Source: Dietzia alimentaria 72
GTDB taxonomy: Bacteria > Actinomycetota > Actinomycetes > Mycobacteriales > Mycobacteriaceae
Length of the DNA: 64,000 nt
Reading direction: 5' to 3'
Assembly (NCBI RefSeq): GCF_000226215.1
Contig: NZ_AGFF01000025.1
Span: 62,374 to 126,373 of the forward strand
Below, in pieces: positions 42,539-51,099 of the stretch. A program made the translations under genes and the position numbers. The notes beneath the pieces are model-generated. The model did not search any database and was not told the DNA's origin. It was given only the letters and a program-made list of their open reading frames with translations. Every line of letters begins with the position of its first letter. Position 1 is the stretch's first letter.

Positions 42539-43675
42539 TCACCGCCCTGACCCGCGTGGTGCGCCGAGCGCATCGCGGTAGACCTCGGCGTGAGCCGCTG
42601 CGACCGCGCCGTCCTCGGCCTCGGCGGCCCGTGGGGGGACAGTCGAGCTGGTGAGGGCGGTCTGCAGGGCGTCGCGCAACCCTGTGAGCCCGCGTTGTCC
42701 GGGATCGTAGGAGCCCGCCGGCGAACCCCACTGCTCGAGCAGGTGCCCGATTTCGGGGATGACCGGCGGCACCCCGAGGTCGCGGCACAGCTCCAGCCAC
42801 CCCGAGTGCGTGCCGTGACGATGCGGAAGAACCAGAGCGTCGAACCCGGCCAGGGTCCGGCACAGTTCGTCGTCGTCCAGGTGCTCGTGCGGGAGAAGGC
42901 GGACGTGCTCGCGGGCGTGCAGCAGGTCCAGGGTGAGGGCGGCAGCATGTCGGGCGTGACCGGGATCCCGGGCGGCGGACAGGGCGTCGGAGCGGACCAT
43001 CGCCACCAGGTCGACGCCATCGGGGAGCGCGTCGGCCAGCCGGGGGAGGAGTTCTTCCGCGGCGATCCCGGACCTCAGGGACCCCAGCATCACGCCCACG
43101 GAGCGACGGCCGGCCGGGCTGGGACCGTCCAGGCCTTCCAGGTGGCGGAGCCGGTGCGGCTCGGTGACCCCGGCGGGGAGCAGTCGCGGATGAGGAATCA
43201 CCCGCGCGTCCACGCCCCAGAGCCGCCCTATCTCGGTGGCCGCACCGCAGGTCAGCGTGATCACGGCGTCCGCGCCGCGGACCAGATGGCCGGTTCGCTC
43301 CAGGTGAGCCGTGGGATCGGTCTCGTGCGGATTGGTGAGGTCGTGCACAGTCACTACCAGCGCGAGCCCGCGGTCCCGCACAGCGGAGACAAAGCCCGCC
43401 ACCTGCTCAGGCGTCCTGTGCTCGTAGCCGAAGTGCACGTGCACCACGTCAGCGCCCCCCAGCACCCCGGGACGCTCAGCGGCCTCCAGCGCGGGGTGCG
43501 GCCACCAGCGAGCCGGGTCCGAGGGGTCCAGGATCGGGTCGTCGAGCAGGTGAACCGCGGACGTGCCCACCGCGGTGCCGACGGCGTGGCGGACGTAGTC
43601 GTGGCCAGCCGGCACAGACCGGACTCGGATCGATTGTCTGGTCGGGGTCGGGGTCGGGGGAACGCTGGAGTGCAC
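42539..43675 (-). CDS. GT4-type glycosyltransferase (divergent from glycan block)
   Basis: This protein of about 378 residues has a GT-B-type pattern. V-H-V-H-F-G-Y-E-H-R-T-P precedes V-V-T-V-H-D-L-T-N-P and A-D-A-V-I-T-L-T. H-R-H-G-T-H-S-G-W-L-E-L-C-R-D-L-G-V-P-P matches the C-terminal nucleotide-binding part, but the classic E-x7-E is not clear. GTG 43675 with AAGGTG upstream is preferred, since the longer frame runs into the divergent WcbI gene. It probably starts the glycan locus on the other strand. Sugar donor unknown. Confidence 0.75.
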   Translation of the reverse strand: MHSSVPPTPTPTRQSIRVRSVPAGHDYVRHAVGTAVGTSAVHLLDDPILDPSDPARWWPHPALEAAERPGVLGGADVVHVHFGYEHRTPEQVAGFVSAVRDRGLALVVTVHDLTNPHETDPTAHLERTGHLVRGADAVITLTCGAATEIGRLWGVDARVIPHPRLLPAGVTEPHRLRHLEGLDGPSPAGRRSVGVMLGSLRSGIAAEELLPRLADALPDGVDLVAMVRSDALSAARDPGHARHAAALTLDLLHAREHVRLLPHEHLDDDELCRTLAGFDALVLPHRHGTHSGWLELCRDLGVPPVIPEIGHLLEQWGSPAGSYDPGQRGLTGLRDALQTALTSSTVPPRAAEAEDGAVAAAHAEVYRDALGAPRGSGR

Positions 43676-43810
43676 CCCGTCACCTTGCCATCCGCGCGTG
43701 CCTAACCCCACTGCATCGGTGGCGGCAGTTGCGGGCCGGTTGCCGCCGCCGGGGGGCCTGCCTACGCTCGGCGCAGTGAATACCCCCAGCGCAGAGAAGG
43801 GTTCGGTCCA

Positions 43811-44677
43811 GTGAGCCACACCGACGTGCCCTCAGTCATGGTGATCGGCAATTGCCAGGCGGACGTCTATCGCGACCTGCTGCGTTCCGCCGAGGGCACC
43901 GCGGTGACCGACGTGCGACCGGTGTACGAGATGACGGCCCGGGATATCCCGACGCTGCATGCTGATCTCGCGCGCACCGACGTGTTGATCGTCCAGCCGA
44001 TCCGCGACGACTACCGCGACCTGCCGCTCGGTCACCGCCAGATGACCGCGCAGCTGCCGGCCTCGGCCACGGTCGTGCTGGTGCCGGTCCTGCGTTTCGC
44101 GGGGCTGCACCCGTACCAGGTGCTGATCCGGCCCCCACGGGACCGATCGCTCGTCCCGCCCATCGCCCCGTACCACGACCTGCGGGCGATCATGGCCGCG
44201 GCGACCGGGGATCGCGAGGTGCTCGACGCCGTGCCGAATCCGGACCAGGCGCATGCCTCGGTCCGCGAATCAGTTGAGGCGCTGCGGACCCGCGAGCAGG
44301 CCCACGGCACGCTGACCGCATCGGACCTGCTGGACTCCATGCCCCGCTGGCACACGATCAACCACCCGGACCGCGGCACCCTGGCGGGAGTCTTCGGGCG
44401 CATCCTCGCTGAACTCCCTCCCGGACTGATCGACCCGCCGCCCCGGATCGGCGACCGCGAACCCCTGGGTGACACCCAGGCTCCCGTCGATCCCGCCGTC
44501 GAGCGCGCGCTGGGCCTTCCCGAGATCGGACCGCGCGACTGGCTGGTCAACGGCGACGCCGTCTCCGCGAGTGAGGTCGTCGAGGCGCATCTGGCCTGGT
44601 ACGAGTCCACCCCGGGCGTGGTCGAGGAGGGCTTGCGCCGCCACGCCGCGCGCATCGAGCTCCTGGGGCTCAGGTGA
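43811..44677 (+). CDS. WcbI-family polysaccharide-biosynthesis protein
   Basis: This 288-residue protein opens V-M-V-I-G-N-C-Q-A-D-V-Y; the G-N-C-Q motif with Cys15 marks WcbI-type proteins linked to capsule synthesis and thought to modify sugars, perhaps as acyltransferases. There is no signal peptide or membrane segment. It is the first plus-strand gene of the glycosyltransferase block, overlapping the next gene by 4 bp (GTGA). WcbI from capsule loci binds coenzyme A; transfer to a sugar here is inferred. Confidence 0.8.
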   Translation: MSHTDVPSVMVIGNCQADVYRDLLRSAEGTAVTDVRPVYEMTARDIPTLHADLARTDVLIVQPIRDDYRDLPLGHRQMTAQLPASATVVLVPVLRFAGLHPYQVLIRPPRDRSLVPPIAPYHDLRAIMAAATGDREVLDAVPNPDQAHASVRESVEALRTREQAHGTLTASDLLDSMPRWHTINHPDRGTLAGVFGRILAELPPGLIDPPPRIGDREPLGDTQAPVDPAVERALGLPEIGPRDWLVNGDAVSASEVVEAHLAWYESTPGVVEEGLRRHAARIELLGLR

Positions 44678-45699
44678 ATGCACCGCTGACGATCGCGCTC
44701 GGCCCGCCGGCGCACGGGGTGACCCGCTTCGCCGTCGAGTGTGCTCAGGCCGCCGGAGCCGCGGTTCTCGACGTGCCCGACGTGGCCGGATTGCCCGCGG
44801 CGCTGGCCGCACTCCCGGCTCAGGGCTCGGCGAGGGCCATTCACCTGCACGTCACCGACCCGCTGTTCGGGGCGACTCCGGACGAGGCGGCAGACACGGT
44901 CGAGGCGGTGGCGCGGGACCGTCCGCTGGCCGTGACCCTGCACGATGTTCCCCAACCGGCCGAGGGCGAGGAGCGGTGTCGTTTCCGGACCCGGGCGTAT
45001 CAGCGGATCGCGGCGGCCGCTGACCTGGTCGTGGTGAGCTCCCGGCACGAGCGTGCCCTCTGCGAGGCTGCGGGCATCGTCGTCGACGCGGTGATCCCCC
45101 TGCCCGTCCCCGACCTGGGCGTCGCCTCGCGCCACGGCGCCCCACCTGAACCTGACGCGCGGTCGGTGGGGGTGTTCGGCTTCCTGCACCCGGGCAAAGC
45201 GGTGGACGTGGTGGCCGCGGCCGTGGCCGACCTCGCCGCCGCCGGCGATCACGAGGTGACGCTGCGGCTGCTGGGCGCGCCCGCCGACGGCCACCAGGAT
45301 TACGTGCGCGCCGCGGTCGAGACGGTCCGGGCAGCCGGGGGACGCGCCGAGGTCACCGGGAGGGTCGACGACGACGAGCTCGCCCGCGTCCTGGCGGAGG
45401 TGACCGTGCCGGTGGCCCTGTTCCGCAACGTGTCCGCGTCGGGCTCACTCAACACCTGGGCCGCCGCCGGGCGCCGCCCCCTGACCACCGATTCGGACTA
45501 CACCCGCGAGATGGAACAGCGGCGGCCCGGTTCCCTGCTGCTCACGGGCGCCCCCGGTCCCGCCGGTATCTCCGACCTCGCCGGCGACCTGCGCGCACTC
45601 CTCGACAACCCCGCCCCGACTCGCATCGACCCGCCCGGACCGGGCGCCACAGAGTTGGGCCGCGCCTACCGGCAGGCCTGGGAGAGGTGGATCGGGTGA
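44674..45699 (+). CDS. Glycosyltransferase, GT4/GT-B type
   Basis: This 341-residue GT-B-like protein lacks a signal and membrane segment. V-T-L-H-D-V-P-Q-P-A and A-A-D-L-V-V-V-S-S-R-H-E form the N-terminal half. V-G-V-F-G-F-L-H-P-G-K starts the C-terminal nucleotide-sugar half. The usual E-x7-E is degenerate (S-A-S-G-S-L-N-T-W-A). Start GTG 44674 overlaps the WcbI stop, and its own stop overlaps the next start by GTGA. Donor and acceptor unknown. Confidence 0.85.
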   Translation: MNAPLTIALGPPAHGVTRFAVECAQAAGAAVLDVPDVAGLPAALAALPAQGSARAIHLHVTDPLFGATPDEAADTVEAVARDRPLAVTLHDVPQPAEGEERCRFRTRAYQRIAAAADLVVVSSRHERALCEAAGIVVDAVIPLPVPDLGVASRHGAPPEPDARSVGVFGFLHPGKAVDVVAAAVADLAAAGDHEVTLRLLGAPADGHQDYVRAAVETVRAAGGRAEVTGRVDDDELARVLAEVTVPVALFRNVSASGSLNTWAAAGRRPLTTDSDYTREMEQRRPGSLLLTGAPGPAGISDLAGDLRALLDNPAPTRIDPPGPGATELGRAYRQAWERWIG

Positions 45700-47075
45700 G
45701 CGCGGGTACCTCGGCAATCCAGGCAAGCGTGGATGTGGTGATCCCGTACTACCGGGACCAGCAGATGCTCGACCGGATCCTCCACGCACTGCGCCACCAG
45801 ACCGGGCTCGCCGAGTCCCCCCGGGTGATCGTGGCGGACGACGGCTCGCCCACCCCGCCCGTCGTCCCCCCTGAGGTCACAGTGGTCCGGCAGGAGGACC
45901 GCGGATTCCGCGCCTCCGCCGCCCGGCACCTGGGCGCCCGGGCGGGAGAGGGTGAGCTGCTGCTTTTCCTGGACGGCGACACGGTCCCCGAGGCCGGCTA
46001 CGTGGCCGCCCTGCTGGCCGCCCTGGAGGGGAACCCGGACCTACTCGTGGTGGGCCGGCGCCGGTACGGGGTGTTCAGCGACCCCGCGGCGGCACCGGCG
46101 CAGCCAGCCCACCGGGGCCTCGAACTCGCCGAAGTCCTCCCGGATCCCGAGTGGCCGGCCTCGTTCTACACCGAGACCGACGGCCTCACCCGCACCGACG
46201 GTGGATGGCGAGCCGGACTCTGGCGGGGCGTGCTCTCGGCGGTGTGCGGGATGCACCGCCGGATGTACGACCTGGCCGGGGGCTTTGATCCCCACATCGT
46301 CGGTTACGGCGGTGAGGACTGGGACCTCGCCTGGCGCTGCGAACAGGTCGGCGGCCGGCTCCGCTACGTCCCCGACGCGGTGGCCTGGCACGACGGCCCC
46401 GACTGGTCGGGCCGCGCCGGAGCCGATGATCCCGACGGCGCTGCGCACCTGGCCCAGAAGAATGCCGAAACCGCACGACTGGCCCCGCTCATCGCCTCTC
46501 CCCTCACCCGGCCAGCGGGAGGGATCTTCGAGCTGCCGCTGATCGCCGTCCGCATCCATCGGGGCCCGGGCGGGGCGCAGCACGGCGCCGCCACCGCAAG
46601 CGTCGCGGGCAGCGGGTCCGTGGCAGCAACGTGTGCCTCGCTACTGCGGTGGGGCGATGTGACCGTCTCGGTGGACCCGGACACCCCGGACGCCCCTCTG
46701 ATCGCCGAGCTCTTCGCCGCGGATCCCCGGGTCCGACTCGAACCGCACGACCCGGGGGAGGCCCGCGAGGCAGCTGGCGCGGGTCTTCGTCGTCGTCCCG
46801 AGGTTCTGGTGGACATCCTCCGCCCCTGCGGGCTCGGTGCGCTCGACCCCGACCGGGTGCGTGCACTGTGCCCACCCGTGGGGAGCCTGACCGTGGACGA
46901 CGACGAGGGGCGCGTCCTCGCCCGGATCCGCACGTCGCGCGCCCTGGCCCGCGAGCAGATCTGGGGGGATTGCCCGGACGCGCCTAGGGCGATCGCCGCG
47001 AGAGAAGTCGGGGTGAGCCCCTTCGGAACACGGGGAGCGGGGGTACGGCTTGAACAGGTCCTCGGCGGCTGGTGA
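45696..47075 (+). CDS. GT2-type glycosyltransferase with extra C-terminal domain
   Basis: This 459-residue protein begins as a GT-A GT2 enzyme. V-D-V-V-I-P-Y-Y-R-D is followed by V-A-D-D-G-S and F-L-D-G-D-T, the DxD metal site. G-G-F-D-P-H-I-V-G-Y-G-G-E-D-W-D-L is the galactosyltransferase-7C-like motif. After residue 280 follows a domain of unknown type. GTG 45696 is preferred over GTG 45687 because GGAGAGG is then at proper spacing and the stop overlap is GTGA. Confidence 0.88.
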   Translation: MSAGTSAIQASVDVVIPYYRDQQMLDRILHALRHQTGLAESPRVIVADDGSPTPPVVPPEVTVVRQEDRGFRASAARHLGARAGEGELLLFLDGDTVPEAGYVAALLAALEGNPDLLVVGRRRYGVFSDPAAAPAQPAHRGLELAEVLPDPEWPASFYTETDGLTRTDGGWRAGLWRGVLSAVCGMHRRMYDLAGGFDPHIVGYGGEDWDLAWRCEQVGGRLRYVPDAVAWHDGPDWSGRAGADDPDGAAHLAQKNAETARLAPLIASPLTRPAGGIFELPLIAVRIHRGPGGAQHGAATASVAGSGSVAATCASLLRWGDVTVSVDPDTPDAPLIAELFAADPRVRLEPHDPGEAREAAGAGLRRRPEVLVDILRPCGLGALDPDRVRALCPPVGSLTVDDDEGRVLARIRTSRALAREQIWGDCPDAPRAIAAREVGVSPFGTRGAGVRLEQVLGGW

Positions 47076-47181
47076 CCAGGTCGTTCACCCCTCCGGTGGC
47101 GTCAGGCCCCCCGGGGGGTCACGATCGTAGGTCCAGCAGCGGTTAGCATCCGCCGGCTCGAGCCGAAGCGAAAGGGGGCCC

Positions 47182-48282
47182 GTGAACGCCCAAGACGACG
47201 ACCGACTGAAGATCGCCGTGATCGGCCCATCGCGGTTCCCCATCCGGGAACCGTACGCAGGCGGCCTCGAGGTGGTGGTGGCCAAGGAGGTTCCGGCCCT
47301 GCGCAGACGAGGCCACGACGTCACGCTGTTCGCCGCCGCCGGCAGCAAGGGGCACGACCGGCGGTTCGAGTTCACCACCATGACCGACGTGACCGGTTTC
47401 GGTGACAGCTTCTATCCCACGGGCGGGTACGAGGCCGACGCGGCCGAGTTCCACCGGCTCATGGACCATCTCGCCGAGTCCGATGTCGACGTGGTCCTCA
47501 ATCACAGCCTCAGCCACGTGCCACTGGTCCGGGCGGCCGACCTGGGCGCCCGCATGATCACCACGCTGCACTGCCCGCGGCTCGACCCCATGCAGGACGC
47601 CTTCGATCAGCTCGGCGAGGCGGCGGGCAGTGTGCTGGCGGTCAGTCGCTCCGTGCTCAGTTCCTGGCGGGTGCCCCAGGGCGCCACGGTGGTGCCCAAC
47701 GGGGTGGAGACGCGGATCTGGCGTCCGCAGCCCACCGCCGCCAACCCATCGCGCGCCGTGTGGTGCGGCCGCGTCGTTCCGGAGAAGGCGCCACATCTGG
47801 CGGTCGACGCGGTGATGCGGGCGGGCATGACCCTGGACTTGGCCGGCCGCGTCGGGGATGACCGGTACCTGGACGAGATCCTGGCTCCGCGCCTGCGGGA
47901 GGCGGGCAGTGCGGTCCGCTTCCACGGCGCTCTCAGCCGCGAGGCCCTGGTTCCACTCGTGGCACACGCGTCGGTGGCGCTGGTGACGCCGTGCTGGGAG
48001 GAGCCCTTCGGACTGACCGCGGTCGAGGCACTGGCCTGCGGGACGCCGGTCGTCGCGCTGGCTCGCGGTGGAATCCGCGAGATCCTCAGCGGCCAGCCCG
48101 GGGTGGTGCTGGTCGAACCGGAAGGCGATCTCGCCGCGCGCCTGGCCGCAGCCATTCCCGCCGCGCTGACCTTCGACCGCGCGGCCACCGCTCGGGCCGC
48201 CGCCGCGAGGTTCTCCCACGTCACCCGGATGGACCGCGTGGAGGCCCAGTTGAGGGGGCTGCCGGTCGGAGCCGCCACATGA
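47182..48282 (+). CDS. Glycosyltransferase, GT4 type
   Basis: This 366-residue protein is the most classical GT4 in the block. P-Y-A-G-G-L-E-V-V-V-A-K-E-V is followed by T-T-L-H-C-P-R, V-V-P-N-G-V-E-T and W-C-G-R-V-V-P-E-K-A-P-H. The nucleotide-sugar motif E-E-P-F-G-L-T-A-V-E-A shows the E-x7-E pair. GTG 47182 starts 106 bp after the previous gene, the largest gap in the block. The stop overlaps the next ATG (ATGA). Confidence 0.93.
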   Translation: MNAQDDDRLKIAVIGPSRFPIREPYAGGLEVVVAKEVPALRRRGHDVTLFAAAGSKGHDRRFEFTTMTDVTGFGDSFYPTGGYEADAAEFHRLMDHLAESDVDVVLNHSLSHVPLVRAADLGARMITTLHCPRLDPMQDAFDQLGEAAGSVLAVSRSVLSSWRVPQGATVVPNGVETRIWRPQPTAANPSRAVWCGRVVPEKAPHLAVDAVMRAGMTLDLAGRVGDDRYLDEILAPRLREAGSAVRFHGALSREALVPLVAHASVALVTPCWEEPFGLTAVEALACGTPVVALARGGIREILSGQPGVVLVEPEGDLAARLAAAIPAALTFDRAATARAAAARFSHVTRMDRVEAQLRGLPVGAAT

Positions 48283-49328
48283 TCGGTATCTACGCCCACC
48301 ACCACGGCAGCGGACACCTCCAGCGGGCGTTTTCCGTTTCGGCCGCCCTGGGCTATGACGTCACCATTCTCACCTCTGCGCCGGTCCCGGACGGCGCGAC
48401 CCCGTCCCCCGACCGTGTCCGGGTCCTGCGGTTGCCTCTGGACCACGACGGGCCGGGCGCCGTGTCCGGGCCTGTTGACCCCGCGAGCGAGCCGACCGCC
48501 GGTGGGCGACTGCACTGGGCCCCGCTCGGACAGCCGGGCCTGCGTCGACGGACGGCGATGCTCACCGAGTGGATCGACCAGAACCAGCCGACGGTCATGT
48601 TGACCGATGTCTCCGTCGAGATCACCCTCGCCGCTCGGCTGACCGGCACGCCGGTGGTCTCCACCGTGCTGCCCGGTCGGCGTGACGACGCGCCGCACGA
48701 GATGGCGCACGGCGTGTGCTCGGAGCTGGTGGCCGCGTGGCCGCGCTCGGCCGGTGCGCCCGTGCCCGCCGGGGCCGAGGCGCCTCTGATCCCGGTCGGA
48801 GGCGTCTCGCGCTTCGCGGGCCGCGACCCGGAACCGGCCGCGCGGGGTCGCGGCCGGCCTCGCGTCCTGCTCTTGCGGGGCAGCGGCGGACATGGCGACG
48901 ACCCCCGGTGGGAGGCCGTGCGCGATCAGTTCGACGACGTGGAGTGGGTGCAGCTCGGCGGGCCCGGTGGTCGCTGGGTGAGCGACCCCTGGGCGGAACT
49001 GTGTAGCGCCGACGTGGTGATCAGCGCGGCCGGGCAGAGCTCGGTGGCCGACCTCGCCGCCGCCGACGCGTTCATGGTGGCCGTTCCAGAGGAGCGCCCG
49101 TTCGCAGAGCAGGACGCCACCGCCGACCAGCTCGAGAGTCTGGGACACGGAGCGGTGGTCCGCCGAGACGCCCCCGTCGCCGATCTTGTCCGCGCGGTCC
49201 GCCAGATGCTCGAGCGATCTCGCTCGAACCCGGGCGCGGGATCGGGTCTGCGGCGCTCGTGGGAAATCGATGGTGCCGCCGAGAGACTGGCAACCGTCCT
49301 GACCTCGGTCTCCGGAGGTGCGCGGTGA
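48279..49328 (+). CDS. Glycosyltransferase, GT28/GT1-like
   Basis: This 349-residue protein begins M-I-G-I-Y-A-H-H-H-G-S-G-H-L-Q-R-A, the Gly-His loop of GT1/GT28 (MurG-like) enzymes. It ends with A-D-V-V-I-S-A-A-G-Q-S-S-V-A-D-L-A, the donor-binding GT28 motif. Start ATG 48279 overlaps the previous stop, and its stop overlaps the next GTG. No membrane segment. Donor unknown. Confidence 0.87.
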   Translation: MIGIYAHHHGSGHLQRAFSVSAALGYDVTILTSAPVPDGATPSPDRVRVLRLPLDHDGPGAVSGPVDPASEPTAGGRLHWAPLGQPGLRRRTAMLTEWIDQNQPTVMLTDVSVEITLAARLTGTPVVSTVLPGRRDDAPHEMAHGVCSELVAAWPRSAGAPVPAGAEAPLIPVGGVSRFAGRDPEPAARGRGRPRVLLLRGSGGHGDDPRWEAVRDQFDDVEWVQLGGPGGRWVSDPWAELCSADVVISAAGQSSVADLAAADAFMVAVPEERPFAEQDATADQLESLGHGAVVRRDAPVADLVRAVRQMLERSRSNPGAGSGLRRSWEIDGAAERLATVLTSVSGGAR

Positions 49329-50176
49329 TTCCCGGCTACCCGAAGCCGTCGACGGCGGTGGTCACGGTGTGCACTCCAGATCGGAAGGAGCACCTGCGCT
49401 CCCAGCGCCGCGCCCTGGCCGTTCACCTACCCGGCGCCCAGCACATCGTGGTGCTGCCGACTCGGCCGGGCAGCGAAGAGTTGGCCGCGGAACTCGCCAC
49501 AGACGGGGCCCTCCCCCTGGAGGTTCCCGCAGGACCCGATCTGCCAGTGGCCCGGTGCCGCAATCTGGGAGGGGACCGCGCGGCGGAGCTTGCTGAGCTG
49601 ATCATCTTCCTGGACGTGGACTGCATGCCGGGCCCCGATCTGAGAACCCGGTACAGCGAGCTCCCGCCGAATGCGGTGGGGCTCGGGCCGGTGACCTATC
49701 TGCCCGAGTCCGCGGGGGCGCCCTACCCGGACGATCTGCCCGGCTTCACCGATCCGCATCCGGCGCGGCCGTTCCCCGAGGAGGGGCTCCGGCAGCTGGA
49801 GACCGACGAGTTCGGGATGTTCTGGTCGCTGTCGTTCGCTCTTCACTCCGAACTCTGGAAGCGGCTCCGGTTTGAGTTCGGGGCATTTGACGAGGTCTAC
49901 ACCGGCTACGGTGCGGAGGACACTGACTTCGGCCGCCGGCTGCTGTACCGCCGCGTCCCTGTGGTGCTGGTGGCGGGCGCTCACGTGTATCACCGGTGGC
50001 ATCCGGTATCGGATCCGCCGGTCGAGCACCTCGGGGACCTGCTGCGCAACGGCGCCCACTTCGCTGAACGCTGGGGGGAGTGGCCCGCACCGGGCTGGTT
50101 CGCGGAGTTTGAGCGGCGGGGCCTGGTCCGACGCGAGGGCAACGGGTGGGTGGCGGCGGACCCGCCGCCCGCCTAG
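49325..50176 (+). CDS. GT2-type glycosyltransferase, last gene of the block
   Basis: This 283-residue GT-A-type enzyme has L-I-I-F-L-D-V-D-C-M (DxD) near residue 100 and A-F-D-E-V-Y-T-G-Y-G-A-E-D-T-D-F-G near residue 200. It resembles the 45.7-kb GT2 in the latter motif. Start GTG 49325 (GGAGGTG upstream) overlaps the preceding stop by GTGA. It ends the block; a long inverted repeat follows at 50194-50257. Confidence 0.9.
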   Translation: MIPGYPKPSTAVVTVCTPDRKEHLRSQRRALAVHLPGAQHIVVLPTRPGSEELAAELATDGALPLEVPAGPDLPVARCRNLGGDRAAELAELIIFLDVDCMPGPDLRTRYSELPPNAVGLGPVTYLPESAGAPYPDDLPGFTDPHPARPFPEEGLRQLETDEFGMFWSLSFALHSELWKRLRFEFGAFDEVYTGYGAEDTDFGRRLLYRRVPVVLVAGAHVYHRWHPVSDPPVEHLGDLLRNGAHFAERWGEWPAPGWFAEFERRGLVRREGNGWVAADPPPA

Positions 50177-50193
50177 CCCGCCCCGCCCCGCCC

Positions 50194-50257
50194 CGCCGAG
50201 CAGAGTGTTCTGCGCGTATCGCCCGAGTGACGGGTGCGCGAAACACTCTTCTCGGCG
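50194..50257. repeat. 16-nt inverted repeat with 32-nt loop after the glycan block
   Basis: CGCCGAGCAGAGTGTT at 50194-50209 and AACACTCTTCTCGGCG at 50242-50257 pair with one mismatch; inside, CCCG-AGTGA-CGGG and GCGC...GCGC can pair further. It lies between the last GT gene and the convergent ABC gene, so terminator function is possible, but its arm/loop size almost equals that of the 27378-27442 element. Confidence 0.7.
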
Positions 50258-50305
50258 AGGTGGGTGGCCCTGGATGGGCGCGACCGGGGCGTGGAGCCGG
50301 GGCGG

Positions 50306-51097
50306 TCAGCCCAGGAATGCCTGGTCGGAGAGGGTGGCGCCCTTGATCTTGGTGAACTCGCGCAGCAGATCTTGGACGGTCAGTGCCGACTTGGTCTCGG
50401 CGTCCGCCTCGTAGACGATCTGCCCCTCGTGCATCATGATCAGGCGGTTACCCAGCCGGATGGCCTGCTCCATGTTGTGAGTCACCATGAGCGTGGTCAG
50501 TCCACCGGTGTAGACGATCCGCTGGGTGAGCGTGGTGACCAGTTCCGCGCGCTGCGGGTCGAGTGCCGCCGTGTGCTCGTCGAGGAGCATGATGCGTGGC
50601 TCCGTGAAACCGGCCATCAGGAGCGACAGTGCCTGCCGCTGGCCGCCAGAGAGCAATCCCACCTTGGCGGTGAGCCGGTCCTCGAGACCCAGCTCCAGCA
50701 TGGCGAGTTGCTCGGCGAAACTCCCCCGCCGCTTCTTGCTGAGGCTTGGCCTGAGAGACCGGGACTTGCCGCGCAGCAGCGCCAGCGACAGGTTCTCCTC
50801 GATCGTGAGATTGGGCGCGGTCCCGGCGAGCGGGTCCTGGAATACACGGCCGATGTACTTGGCGCGCTTGTAGTCGGGAAGTCGGTTGACCGAGGTCCCG
50901 TCGATCTCGATGCCACCGGTGTCCACCGGGAGACGGCCGGAGATGGCGTTGAGCAGGGTCGATTTGCCGGCGCCGTTGGAGCCGATCACGGTGACGAAGT
51001 CGCCCTCGTCGAGACGCAGGGTCAGATCGTGCAGTGCCCTGCGCTCGTTGACGGTGCCCGGGAAGAAGGTCTTGGACACCTTGCTCACGTTCAGCAT
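50306..51097 (-). CDS. ABC transporter ATPase (TrpZ-like)
   Basis: This protein of about 263 residues has Walker A G-S-N-G-A-G-K-S-T, signature L-S-G-G-Q-R-Q and Walker B I-M-L-L-D-E. ATG 51097 sits 7 nt after AAGGAGG and is preferred; ATG 51103 would overlap the permease stop by ATGA. It is the last gene of a substrate-binding/permease/ATPase operon. The family is the tryptophan/tyrosine-type importer; the substrate is inferred from this. Confidence 0.93.
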   Translation of the reverse strand: MLNVSKVSKTFFPGTVNERRALHDLTLRLDEGDFVTVIGSNGAGKSTLLNAISGRLPVDTGGIEIDGTSVNRLPDYKRAKYIGRVFQDPLAGTAPNLTIEENLSLALLRGKSRSLRPSLSKKRRGSFAEQLAMLELGLEDRLTAKVGLLSGGQRQALSLLMAGFTEPRIMLLDEHTAALDPQRAELVTTLTQRIVYTGGLTTLMVTHNMEQAIRLGNRLIMMHEGQIVYEADAETKSALTVQDLLREFTKIKGATLSDQAFLG

Positions 51098-51099
51098 GG

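Noticed and set aside
47607-49148. 513-codon minus-strand open frame
   Set aside because: Opposite two glycosyltransferase genes with clear motifs.
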